DNA of 40,536 nucleotides from NAT127 sp041655035 (GTDB lineage: Bacteria > Pseudomonadota > Gammaproteobacteria > Pseudomonadales > Porticoccaceae), in the NCBI GenBank assembly GCA_041655035.1, contig JBAZCN010000015.1:1-40536 (forward strand), read 5' to 3'. A model generated the notes under the pieces. The model was not told where the DNA came from, did no database searches, and saw nothing but the letters and a program-made list of their open reading frames with translations. Shown here piece after piece: positions 16,449 through 25,101 of the stretch (positions are counted from its first letter, which is position 1; the number at the start of each line of letters is the position of its first letter). The position numbers and the translations under genes were made by a program.

Positions 16449-19400
16449 CTATCGGCCGCGCTGCAATGCTTGCTGGGTAAACACCCGCTCATCCACCGGC
16501 GTCCGGTAGTCGACCTTCTCGAACTCCAGTTCGGTACGATGGCCGGTCTGGTGGTTCTGCATCACCAGCCGGTGACGGGTGGGAATGCCGTCGACGTCGC
16601 GAATATCCTCGACGTCGAGTGTTTTGAGGTGCCCGCCCCGCGGGTCCCAGAAGTCGACCTTGGTAATCATCCAGTTGCCGGTCTCCACCACCGTCAGCGT
16701 CCGTGAATAACCGAGTTCCTGTGCCAGCGCCTCGCTGCGGGGGAGCCCCTCCAATACCAGGGTATCCTCGCTTTCGGTTGCGCCGAGGGTATAGACATAA
16801 TCGTCGGCGCTGAGCCGACCATCGAGCTTCATATCCTCGAAACTGAAATCCGTGCCGAGAAAATAATCACCGCGATCGGATGCCGGGATGCGCCGCACTT
16901 TGCGCAGCGCGGGCAGGTAGAGCCACTGGTCATCGGCCCTGGCGGGATCGGCGTAATCCCAGGTCAGCACCGCGGTGTCGCGGATATTCGCCGGCGCGGT
17001 GAAGAACAGCACCAGACGCCGCTCGTCGCCAAAATAACGCCGGTAGCTCACCGTTTGCCGCTCCCGGCTGCGGCCCTGCCGGTCGACGGTGCGAAACAGC
17101 AGATCCCGGGTCACCTGTTCGCCCTGGGGCACGGCGTTGACCCGCGCCACCACGTCGTCGGCAGACAGCTGGCCACTGGCAAGCCGTTCCTCACTGGCAT
17201 GGGCATGGACGGAGCTCGCCAGCCAGATAGCGGCGAGCGCCAGCACCACCGCGACCTGCGCCACCACCCGCACCAGAGACTTTCGGCGCGCTGCCCGGTT
17301 GCCGGGCAGCGCGCCGCAGACAAAGGCGGGTCGCAGCGCCAGGATCAGCGCCGGCAACAGGGTGACACTGGCCACAAAGCTCACGGCCATGGACAACATG
17401 ACGATGCTGCCGAAGTCGCTGAGCTGCGAAATCTGGCTGAAGATCAACACCCCGAACCCGACGGCCACCGTCATGACGTTGAACAGCAGGGCCCGCCCTG
17501 TCGTTGTCAGGAATCGTGCAACCATTCGCTCCTCCTCCCCACCGGTTACGCTATACAGAATCTGCAGGCGACTGATAGTGTGAATACTGAAATCCACGCC
17601 CAGCCCGATTGCCACCGCCGCGAACATCGAGGTGCCCACCCCCAGGGTCATGCCGCTTGCGACCATGAAACCGTAAACCAGCAATACTGCCAGGACCACC
17701 GGCACCAGAGTATATACCCCGGCAAGAGCCGAACGATAGCTGAGGCTGGCCACTGCCCAGACCAGCAACAACGCCATCAGCAAACCCGCCAGGTGGCTGT
17801 CCCCGATACTGTGGACCCAGTGATAATTGAGGGCGACCCTGCCGCTCAGGGTGGCGTTCACCTCGCCGGAAAACTCGCGCGCCAAATAGGCCTGCAAGGC
17901 TTCCACCACCTGGGCAATCTGTACGTAGCCACCATTGTTCATGGTCAGGCGGACATTGGCGGTGCGGTAGTCGTAGTCGACTTCCTGCTCGAAATCCGCA
18001 GGATCGGCGGACAGGCTGTACAACAGAAAGTACTGCGCCACCAGATCGCGCGAGTCGGGTAGAGCGTAGGCCGCGGGATCGTTGTCGTTGAGCACGCGGT
18101 TCATCTGCTTGAGGTAATCGACGATACTGCTGCTGCCGGTGACATGAGGAAGCGTTTCCGCATAGGTCTGCAGCGCCTCCATCCGGCTGAGTACCGCCGG
18201 CTCGAACACCCCCTCCGGCTCCGCGGTCTCGATCACGATATCCAGGGTGTTGGTGCCGTTGAAATGGCGGTTGATGGCACGATCTGCCCGGGCGATGGGC
18301 TCCTCCGGGTGGAACAGGTGTATCCGGTCATCGTCGACCACCAGTTGACTGCCCGCCCAGCCTCCGGCCACAGCGATGAGCGCCGCCATCGCCAGCAACA
18401 GCGGGCGGCGTCTGGTGAGGAGGCCCGAGCCCAGAATCAGCCGCCCGAGCCAGTCCCGGCCATCGTCAGCCCGGATGAACCGCGGATGCACCTGCAACTT
18501 GAGCAGTGTCATGAGCGGCGGCAGTACGACGATGGAATACAGCCAGGCCGCGGTCACGCCCAGGGCGGCAAACAGCCCGAAATACCTGAACGGCGGCATG
18601 TCGGCGGCAAAATACAGCCCCAGGAAGCCGGCGACGGTGGTCAGCGAGGTCAGCGTCACCGGAACCCACATGCCGGCCATGGTTTCGACCACCAGTTCCT
18701 CCCGCGGACGCTGCGGCACGGCTGCCTGCAAATGAAAATAATGGCTGCAGATATGGATCGTATCCGCCACCGAAATACCGATCAGTATCACTGGCAGGCC
18801 GTTGGTGATCACGTAGAACGGTATGTCCATGGCCGCCATGGCGCCAAGGGCGATAGCCACCGAGGCGAGAATGATCACCAGCGCCAGCAGCGATGGCAGA
18901 AAACGCCGGAAGGCCAAGGCGATCATGCCGAGGATGACAAACCCGGCAAGCGGATTCAGCCGCCTCGCGTCAGCATCGATATAGGATCCGAGATAACCGG
19001 CAATGGCGCCTTCACCGGCGACATGGGCAACAACCCCTGGCGGCAGGGGGTAGTCGTCCAACAGCGCGATGATGTCACTGTAGGTATTTTCGCTGCGCTG
19101 CTCGTCGAGCAACTGCACCACCAACAGGGTTGCCTCCCCGCCCCTCGCCACCAGGCTGCCGAGGAACAGCGGAAAATCTTCGACCGCCGCCCGCACCGCC
19201 GCTGCGCCGGCATCATTGTCAGGGATGGAGTCGCCCGGCATGAGATCAAGAATCGGCTGCACCTCGATGGACGATTCGGTGCCGGTAATGAGGGATTCCG
19301 TCGACAGGCTGATGACCCTGTCGGCGTCGACGTTGGGTACTGTCTTGAGGGCCTCGGTCAGGGCCACCACCGACTGCAGGATATCGGCCCGGTAGATGCC

Positions 19401-19646
19401 TTCCGGGCCGCTGGCGACCAGAGCCACCAGCAGCGGATCGCTGAGTGCGAAGCGCTCGCGGATAAGATCCCGATACACCAGTGCCGGGTTGTCCGGCGAG
19501 AGAAATGCGTCGGAGCGGGTGTCCTTGGCGAGGTCCTTGAAGGCCACCAGCGACAACACCAGAATGACGGCCATCGGCAGCAGCGTCAGCCAGGGATGCC
19601 GCACCAGCCCCTGGAAAAAACGCTCGCTCGCACTCGCCGCCGCCAT
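16449..19646 (-). CDS. MMPL/RND transporter fused to LolA-like outer-membrane lipoprotein-sorting domain
   Basis: A 1065-residue protein. Residues 1 to about 785 form an RND transporter of the MMPL type: two sets of membrane helices with large periplasmic loops, and the motif GVDFSIHTISRLQ. A basic linker leads to an extra helix (VAVVLALAAIWLASSVHAHA, about 800-820) that looks like a retained signal peptide. Residues 820-1065 are a LolA-like lipoprotein-sorting domain with DDQWLYLPALRKVRRIPASDR, DFSFEDMKLDGR and WDPRGGHLKTLDV. These two functions are normally separate adjacent genes. The ATG at 19646 has AGGGAG upstream. It lies 32 bp after prsT. It probably moves a lipid or hydrophobic molecule from the inner membrane toward the outer membrane. 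Confidence 0.85.
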   Translation of the reverse strand: MAAASASERFFQGLVRHPWLTLLPMAVILVLSLVAFKDLAKDTRSDAFLSPDNPALVYRDLIRERFALSDPLLVALVASGPEGIYRADILQSVVALTEALKTVPNVDADRVISLSTESLITGTESSIEVQPILDLMPGDSIPDNDAGAAAVRAAVEDFPLFLGSLVARGGEATLLVVQLLDEQRSENTYSDIIALLDDYPLPPGVVAHVAGEGAIAGYLGSYIDADARRLNPLAGFVILGMIALAFRRFLPSLLALVIILASVAIALGAMAAMDIPFYVITNGLPVILIGISVADTIHICSHYFHLQAAVPQRPREELVVETMAGMWVPVTLTSLTTVAGFLGLYFAADMPPFRYFGLFAALGVTAAWLYSIVVLPPLMTLLKLQVHPRFIRADDGRDWLGRLILGSGLLTRRRPLLLAMAALIAVAGGWAGSQLVVDDDRIHLFHPEEPIARADRAINRHFNGTNTLDIVIETAEPEGVFEPAVLSRMEALQTYAETLPHVTGSSSIVDYLKQMNRVLNDNDPAAYALPDSRDLVAQYFLLYSLSADPADFEQEVDYDYRTANVRLTMNNGGYVQIAQVVEALQAYLAREFSGEVNATLSGRVALNYHWVHSIGDSHLAGLLMALLLVWAVASLSYRSALAGVYTLVPVVLAVLLVYGFMVASGMTLGVGTSMFAAVAIGLGVDFSIHTISRLQILYSVTGGEEERMVARFLTTTGRALLFNVMTVAVGFGVLIFSQISQLSDFGSIVMLSMAVSFVASVTLLPALILALRPAFVCGALPGNRAARRKSLVRVVAQVAVVLALAAIWLASSVHAHASEERLASGQLSADDVVARVNAVPQGEQVTRDLLFRTVDRQGRSRERQTVSYRRYFGDERRLVLFFTAPANIRDTAVLTWDYADPARADDQWLYLPALRKVRRIPASDRGDYFLGTDFSFEDMKLDGRLSADDYVYTLGATESEDTLVLEGLPRSEALAQELGYSRTLTVVETGNWMITKVDFWDPRGGHLKTLDVEDIRDVDGIPTRHRLVMQNHQTGHRTELEFEKVDYRTPVDERVFTQQALQRGR

Positions 19647-19678
19647 CGTCGTCTCCCTGGCTGCTCAGTAGCTGCGGA

Positions 19679-22468
19679 TCATGACCCTCGCAGTTGCTCG
19701 AGAAGCGCCCGCGCTTCATCGGCCTGGCTGAAGTCCGGTTCGTCGACAAGTTTCTCAAGTATCGGTATCGCGTCGTTAGCCTGGCCAGCGGCCTCCAGGA
19801 TCATCGCCCGGTGATAGAGGATTTCGGGGTTGTCGGGCGTCAGATCCAGTGCCTTCTGGTTGAGCGCCAGAGCTTCGCCGGTGGCGCCCAGCTCCAGTTG
19901 GATCATGGCGTAGGTATCCTTGACCTGAGGGCTGTTGGGAGCCAGCCGGTCAGCCTTTTCGATATGCCGCAGCGCCTGTTGTGGATTGTCCTTGCGGTAC
20001 AGCCAGCTCACGTTGTTGAGAAGAACGACGTTGTCCGGCGCCTTTTCCAACACCTTCAGGTACTGCTCACGGGCCTCCTTCTCGCGACCGAGCTGGAGAT
20101 AGCTGGATGCCAGCTGGTTTTGTACCAGCACATCCTCGGGGTTGTCGGCCAGCCAGTCGGTCAACAGCTGCAAGGCTTCGTCGCTCCTGCCCTGTGCCGC
20201 AACAGCGCCACTCAGCCACAGCAAGGTCATGGCCGCCGGTTGCTCACCCATGACGCCGCGCAGGTAAGACTCGGCATCGGCCGGCTTTTTCTGCGCCAGG
20301 GCAATACGCCCCTTGGCAACCCGCACTTCCGGCTCCATGGCGACCTCTGCCGGGAGCCCTTCCAGCACCTCGCTGGCCTCCTCCAGATTGCCCAGTCCCA
20401 GCAGCGCATCGGCCATCAGCTTGTGCAGGTCAGGGCTGTTCGGGTACGACTCCAGCGCTTGTCGCAGATGCTTTTCCGCTTCTTCATACCGCTGGCCACG
20501 CAGCTCGACACGGGCCATCAGCGTCAGCGCGCCGGCATCTTCAGGGAGCAGGCCCAGCAAGTGCTTGGCCGCCTCCTCAGCCGCCGGCAATGCGCCGTTC
20601 GCCAGCAGGGATTCGGTCAACAACAACCACAAGCCCGGCTCGCCGGGGTAGTCATCGCGCACGGCGTTGAGCAGGCTCACCGCTTCGCCGCTGCGCCCTT
20701 CCTCGAGCAGCAGCCGCGCCAACACCAGGCGTGGCTGCAGCGCCTTGTCGTCGGCGTCCACCGCCGCTTCGAGAGCGCTGCGCATGGCACCCGGATCGCC
20801 GCGCTGCCCCTCGACCAGCGCCAGATTCACCAGTGTGCCGGTATCGCCGGGGTGATGCTCGAGCGCGTCCAGGTAGCGTTCGCGGGCCTGATCCAGATCC
20901 TCCCTTCCGCTCGCCAGCACCGCCAACCCCCTGTTGGCGGTGACATTGCCAGGATCGAGCGCCAGGGCGCGCTCGAAATGCTTGCGCGCCGTCTCGAGGT
21001 CGTTGTCCTGCAGCGCGATGCGGCCCAGCAGAAGATGTGGCCGCGGACTGCTCTGATCGCTGGCCAGGTAGGCGTTGGCCTCGGCTTTTGCCTGGCCGCT
21101 GTCCCCGGCAGTCAGGTAGGCCTGCACCAACTGCTCCTGCACATCGGCGCCTTCCGGGTCGAGGTCGCGGGCGGCGGTAAGTTCGCCAATACCGCGCTCC
21201 CGATCACCCGCCCGCAACAGTTCCGTGCCGAAGGAAACCCTGGCCAGGATGGATTCCGGCCGGACAGCCACCACCTGCTGGTACACATCGGCGCTTTCGG
21301 CATGCCTCCCCTGGGCACTCAGAGCCGCCGCCAGCAGACCCATCGCCGGATAGTTCATCTCGTGCTCTTCGAGCACATCGCGGGCGAGCCGCTCCGCGCG
21401 CTCAGCCTCCCCCATTCTCAACAGCACGGAGGACAATTGCAGGCGAGCATTCACATGCTTGGGTTGTGCGGCCAGGAAACTGTTGAGCTGGCTCCTGGCG
21501 GTCGCCAGATTACCTTCGCGAATATTGGCGCTCGCGGCAAGATAAAGGCTACCTTTGTGCGTCGGCAACATGCCCAGCACCTTGGTAAATTCATTGAGCG
21601 CGCCGCCACTGTCGCCAGCGTCGAGCAACACCCGGCCCCTGGCGAAGCTCACCCCCGGATGATCAGGGATGATGGTTTGCAAAGCTTCCAGCTCAGCCTT
21701 GGCCTCATCCATCTTGCCCTGCTCGATACGCATCGTGACCAGGTTCAGGCGGTCGCCAAGCCTGAACGGATTCAGCTTCGTCGCCTCGGCGTAGCTGGTC
21801 TCGGCTTCTGCAAACTCCCGCTTGAGTTGCTGTACGTCTCCCAGCAGACTCCAGGCTTCTGCATAATCGGGATGTGCTTCGACGATATCCTGAAGGGCCA
21901 CCAGCGCATCCTCGAGGCCATCGGTATAGAACAGCAGATAAAGCGCATGGTTGGTCTCGATATAGGCGTCGCCCGGGGCATCGGCCAGGGCCCGGGCCAG
22001 GGTGTCCTCTGCGACACGAATATCTTCCTCCGCCGCCTGGGCCAGGGCCAGGGCGGCGAGATATTGCGGATGGCCGCCAACCGCGGCGAAGTCCCCGGCC
22101 GCATGTTTTTTCAGCAAGTCTCCAGCCTTCCCGGCAGCGATCAGGGCCCGCGCATACAGAACCCGGACCTCGGGATCATCGGCGCCCTTCAGCGAGCGCT
22201 CGAATTCGTCCAGGGCGCTGACCGGATCCTGCTGAAAAACATAGGTCTCGGCGAGCAGGCGCCGTGCCGATGGGCTGTCCGGATTCTGCTGGAGAGCGGT
22301 TTTGACATCGATGACGGCTGCCCTGACGTTACCCTGATCGAGGGCAGCCTGGGCACGGGAAACCAGTTCCTGTTCCGACACCTGGGGTGAACAGGCACTC
22401 ACAGCGATAACAAAGACAGTGCTCTTTGCCAGACAGATTGCAGGATGAAAAATTCGGGAAAGGCTCAT
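19679..22468 (-). CDS. prsT: XrtA/PEP-CTERM system TPR-repeat lipoprotein PrsT
   Basis: A 929-residue protein made almost entirely of TPR repeats (for example NPEDVLVQNQLASSYLQLGR and NPQQALRHIEKADRLAPNSP). The N-terminus has a lipoprotein signal ending in VSAC, with the lipidated Cys at residue 26, so it is exported and membrane-anchored. Length and the exosortase context match PrsT. The ATG at 22468 is chosen because it places the signal sequence at the N-terminus; a longer reading would add 54 residues with no such signal. It heads a minus-strand operon with the MMPL-LolA and AMIN-DUF1302 genes. PrsT is proposed to act with the PrsK/PrsR system or in envelope assembly; its exact role is unknown. 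No sigma-54 box was found upstream. Confidence 0.9.
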   Translation of the reverse strand: MSLSRIFHPAICLAKSTVFVIAVSACSPQVSEQELVSRAQAALDQGNVRAAVIDVKTALQQNPDSPSARRLLAETYVFQQDPVSALDEFERSLKGADDPEVRVLYARALIAAGKAGDLLKKHAAGDFAAVGGHPQYLAALALAQAAEEDIRVAEDTLARALADAPGDAYIETNHALYLLFYTDGLEDALVALQDIVEAHPDYAEAWSLLGDVQQLKREFAEAETSYAEATKLNPFRLGDRLNLVTMRIEQGKMDEAKAELEALQTIIPDHPGVSFARGRVLLDAGDSGGALNEFTKVLGMLPTHKGSLYLAASANIREGNLATARSQLNSFLAAQPKHVNARLQLSSVLLRMGEAERAERLARDVLEEHEMNYPAMGLLAAALSAQGRHAESADVYQQVVAVRPESILARVSFGTELLRAGDRERGIGELTAARDLDPEGADVQEQLVQAYLTAGDSGQAKAEANAYLASDQSSPRPHLLLGRIALQDNDLETARKHFERALALDPGNVTANRGLAVLASGREDLDQARERYLDALEHHPGDTGTLVNLALVEGQRGDPGAMRSALEAAVDADDKALQPRLVLARLLLEEGRSGEAVSLLNAVRDDYPGEPGLWLLLTESLLANGALPAAEEAAKHLLGLLPEDAGALTLMARVELRGQRYEEAEKHLRQALESYPNSPDLHKLMADALLGLGNLEEASEVLEGLPAEVAMEPEVRVAKGRIALAQKKPADAESYLRGVMGEQPAAMTLLWLSGAVAAQGRSDEALQLLTDWLADNPEDVLVQNQLASSYLQLGREKEAREQYLKVLEKAPDNVVLLNNVSWLYRKDNPQQALRHIEKADRLAPNSPQVKDTYAMIQLELGATGEALALNQKALDLTPDNPEILYHRAMILEAAGQANDAIPILEKLVDEPDFSQADEARALLEQLRGS

Positions 22469-22628
22469 TATTGATTGTTCCACAGTTATGGAAAGCGTCT
22501 TCGTTACATTAACGACTCCATCCATCAAAGCCAAATGTTTTGAGGCTCCATGCTCCCGGCAACGATACCGCCGCGGCATCTCTGCCTGCCCGACCCGCTG
22601 TGCAAGCGGGATACAAAACCTGGCGGAC

Positions 22629-22660
22629 AAAAAAAGCCGGCCCTGGAGGAACCGGCTTTT
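22629..22660 (-). terminator. Intrinsic terminator after first PEP-CTERM gene
   Basis: A 9-bp stem (AAAAGCCGG with CCGGCTTTT) and an 11-base loop, followed on the minus strand by a run of Ts. It lies about 20 bp beyond the stop codon at 22679 and separates this gene from prsT. Confidence 0.85.
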
Positions 22661-22678
22661 CTCGAACTGCGCGAACGG

Positions 22679-23530
22679 TCAGGCAGTTTTGCGGATCCGC
22701 CAGCCCAGCATCAGCAGGCCCATGCCCAGCAGCGCCAGCACGCCAGGAGCCGGGATGGTGGTGATGCGAGCCTGGGTGAACAGGACCGAGGTGCCGGGAG
22801 ATTTTTCCTTGGTATAGACGGAGTCGCCATCCAGGATCGCACCGGGACCCGCCAGGTAGCGGAAGCTCAGTTTATAGAGCTGGCCGCCAACATAGAAGGT
22901 AATGGAACCCGGCAGCGGTGTAACGGTAAAGATATCATCGCACTTGGTGCCGTGAGGATTTGGTGGCGGGCAGTTGCGCACCAGTGATTCGTTGTAGGTT
23001 TCAGTAAAGGTAATGCTGAGAGGCACCACGCCGAAGGGAATTCCCACCGGACTGGTCAGCTCGAAGCTGGTTACCAGCTCCGAAGTAGCCATATGCCCGT
23101 CAGCCGCAGTGATCACGTTGTTGTAGTGGATCGCCGCGCCGGTGTTGGTCCAGTCGCCATTGGTGACAATCTTCTCGAAGGCCGGGATCGTGACCGGGCT
23201 GGAACCGAGCAATGCTGCCTCATGAGGGCCCGTACCGTTGGCCCCGAACACCGCCTGCAAGCCGCTCTGGTTGCCGTTGCCGGTGGACGCCGGGACACCC
23301 CAAGTCATCACGCTGGAGGTGCCGGCGATACCGCTCGGGGTGACCGCTCCGGTTTCATTGTAGCCCAGTTGACACGCGGCCTCGGAGCCATTACTACAGG
23401 TGGCGCCGCCAACGACAAAACCACCGTCGGTCACCCAATCCCATTCGGGAATGATAGCCGCAGAGGCGGCCATCGAAAGAAAACCACTGGAAGCCAGCAC
23501 AAGTCCAGCCAGGATATTTTTAGTCTTCAT
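22679..23530 (-). CDS. PEP-CTERM sorting-domain protein (THxN-like family), paralog 1
   Basis: A 283-residue exported protein. A Sec signal peptide ends near residue 24 (SMAASA). The C-terminus is a PEP-CTERM-type sorting signal: a PAPG motif at 260-263, a hydrophobic helix (VLALLGMGLLMLGW) and a basic tail RIRKTA. The first motif reads PAPG rather than the common PEP. The body has MTWG, IHYNNVI, ITFTETYNES and CDDIFTV, resembling the THxN family of PEP-CTERM proteins with the first residue altered. The ATG at 23530 has GGAGAG upstream. It is expected to be a substrate of exosortase A, processed at the membrane and released to the surface or matrix. It is closely similar to the gene at 23981. 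Confidence 0.88.
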   Translation of the reverse strand: MKTKNILAGLVLASSGFLSMAASAAIIPEWDWVTDGGFVVGGATCSNGSEAACQLGYNETGAVTPSGIAGTSSVMTWGVPASTGNGNQSGLQAVFGANGTGPHEAALLGSSPVTIPAFEKIVTNGDWTNTGAAIHYNNVITAADGHMATSELVTSFELTSPVGIPFGVVPLSITFTETYNESLVRNCPPPNPHGTKCDDIFTVTPLPGSITFYVGGQLYKLSFRYLAGPGAILDGDSVYTKEKSPGTSVLFTQARITTIPAPGVLALLGMGLLMLGWRIRKTA

Positions 23531-23618
23531 ACTGATGTTCTCTCCGTAAGTTAGAACTCCACATTTGCAACCTGGCGGCGTTGAACTGACACTCAGATTA
23601 CACTCTTCGATATGATTA

Positions 23619-23638
23619 TATGCACACCTCATGCCAAA
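23619..23638 (-). promoter_or_regulatory. Sigma-54 promoter of PEP-CTERM gene 1
   Basis: The minus strand reads TTGGCATGAGGTGTGCAT, a close match to the sigma-54 consensus with GG and GC 10 bases apart. It predicts a leader of about 80 nt. A PrsR-type box lies 76 bp upstream. Confidence 0.8.
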
Positions 23639-23711
23639 CAAATATTTCAATTTAAAAACAATGCCTTATGAATAAACAGATAGCGGAAATCGACATTTTC
23701 GACGGCCTGCC

Positions 23712-23728
23712 TGTAAACTTTACCGACA
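23712..23728 (-). promoter_or_regulatory. Putative PrsR box upstream of PEP-CTERM gene 1
   Basis: The plus strand reads TGTAAACTTTACCGACA. It differs from the box at 25024 at only one position and sits at nearly the same distance from the sigma-54 core. A nearby stretch with two TCGAC units (about 23686-23702) aligns with a TCGGG pair upstream of the second gene and could be a second contact site. Confidence 0.72.
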
Positions 23729-23890
23729 GCTCACCCGCCGCAAACAATACCTTGCTATAACGGAGCTCATGTTGTGCCCTGCACGACGGCAGTAAACTCG
23801 AAGGGCCGGAATGCCAGGAAAATTAACACTCATCATGCACACGAAATGACATCGGATACTGGCTTGACGGCGCCGTCACAGACACGCACT

Positions 23891-23918
23891 AAAAAGCCGG
23901 TCACCAAAGGTGACCGGC
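23891..23918 (-). terminator. Intrinsic terminator after second PEP-CTERM gene
   Basis: A perfect 10-bp stem (GCCGGTCACC with GGTGACCGGC) with a 3-base loop, followed on the minus strand by TTTTT. It lies just beyond the stop at 23981 and insulates the two PEP-CTERM transcription units. Confidence 0.88.
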
Positions 23919-23980
23919 CGGCTCAGAGTATTGGCTGTTTTCAGGATGAGCCGCTTAGCTTATAAAAGCGGCCCCGGTGA

Positions 23981-24829
23981 TCAGCCGGTTCTCCGTACCC
24001 GCCAACCCAGCATCAGCAGGCCCATGCCCAGCAACGCCAGTACCCCGGGTGCCGGGATGGTGGTAATGCGGGCCTGGGTGAACAGGACCGAGGTGCCAGG
24101 GGCATCTTCCCTGGTGTAGACGGTGTCGCCGTCAATGATCGCTCCGGGACCCGCCAGGTAGCGGAAGCTTAGTTTATAGAGCTGCCCCCCCACGTAGAAC
24201 GAGATCGAACCAGGCAATGGCGTGACGCTAAAGATATCGTCGCACCGGGTGTCGTGAGGGTTCGGCGGCGGGCAGTTGACTGCTTGCGACTCGTTGAAGG
24301 TTTCAGTAAATCCGATATTGATAGGCACCACGCCAAACGGAATTCCCACCGGGTTGGTCAACTCGAAGCTGGTCACCAGAAGCGATGTATTCATATAGCC
24401 GCCCGCTTCGGTGATCACATTGTTGTAGTGGACCGCCGCACCGGTATTCGTCCAGTCACCATTGGTGATGATCTGCTCGAAGGCCGGGATCGGTACCGGT
24501 GTGGAGCCGAGCAGTGCGGCATCCAGCGGACCCAGGCCAGTTGCACCGAACACCCCCTGGAGGCCACTCTGGCTGCCGCTGGCCGGCGAGGGGGTACCCC
24601 AGGTCATTACGCTGGAGGTGCCGGCGATGCCGCTCGGGGTGACCGCTCCGGTTTCATTGTAAGTGAGATTGCACGCGGCCTCGGCACCATTGCTGCAGGT
24701 TCCACCACCGATGGCGAAGCCCCCATCGGTCACCCAGTCCCATGCGGGAATGATGGCTGCGGAGGCACCCATCGAAAGAAACCCGCCGGAAGCCAGCACT
24801 AGCCCAGCCAGAACATTTTTAGTCTTCAT
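23981..24829 (-). CDS. PEP-CTERM sorting-domain protein (THxN-like family), paralog 2
   Basis: A 282-residue exported protein, a close paralog of the gene at 22679 over its whole length. It has a Sec signal (SMGASA), an AAIIPAWDWVTDGGF start to the mature part, VHYNNVI, a CDDIFSV segment and the sorting signal PAPG-VLALLGMGLLMLGW-RVRRTG. The two Cys in NCPPPNPHDTRCDD are shared with the paralog and may form a disulfide. The ATG at 24829 has GAGAG upstream. It has its own sigma-54 promoter, PrsR box and terminator, so the two genes are separate units produced by duplication that included the regulatory region. Expected to be an exosortase A substrate; function unknown. Confidence 0.88.
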   Translation of the reverse strand: MKTKNVLAGLVLASGGFLSMGASAAIIPAWDWVTDGGFAIGGGTCSNGAEAACNLTYNETGAVTPSGIAGTSSVMTWGTPSPASGSQSGLQGVFGATGLGPLDAALLGSTPVPIPAFEQIITNGDWTNTGAAVHYNNVITEAGGYMNTSLLVTSFELTNPVGIPFGVVPINIGFTETFNESQAVNCPPPNPHDTRCDDIFSVTPLPGSISFYVGGQLYKLSFRYLAGPGAIIDGDTVYTREDAPGTSVLFTQARITTIPAPGVLALLGMGLLMLGWRVRRTG

Positions 24830-24933
24830 AAGGCTCTCTCCATAATCAGCATTCACATTTTGCAACCCATGACCCTGGCAACTGGCATCGAGGTTACACT
24901 TTGTTTCATACTTCATTACGCAGACAGTAAGCA

Positions 24934-24952
24934 CGCATACAACATACCAACA
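24934..24952 (-). promoter_or_regulatory. Sigma-54 promoter of PEP-CTERM gene 2
   Basis: The minus strand reads TTGGTATGTTGTATGCGT, with GG and GC 10 bases apart. It is about 105 bp before the ATG at 24829. A PrsR-type box lies 74 bp upstream. Confidence 0.75.
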
Positions 24953-25023
24953 AAAAAATAACCAGAAAATACAAAAGATTATAAATAACCTATAAGCGGA
25001 ATCGGGATTGATCGGGACGTTTT

Positions 25024-25040
25024 TGTAAACTTTTCCGACA
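25024..25040 (-). promoter_or_regulatory. Putative PrsR box upstream of PEP-CTERM gene 2
   Basis: The plus strand reads TGTAAACTTTTCCGACA, one base different from the box at 23712. The spacing to its sigma-54 core (74 bp) is identical to that of the box at 7266. Confidence 0.72.
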
Positions 25041-25101
25041 CCACCGCAATGCTGTCAGGTGCCCTGCAGAGAGTGTCCCGGTGCCCGCTCCTCCCCCTTG
25101 C

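Noticed and set aside
19694..22390. Long plus-strand open frame of 898 codons
   Set aside because: It is antisense to prsT, whose TPR repeats and lipoprotein signal are unmistakable.
22670..25040. Tandem similarity considered as a mobile element or CRISPR-like array
   Set aside because: It is explained by duplication of one gene with its regulatory region; no transposase, terminal repeats or short regular spacers are present.
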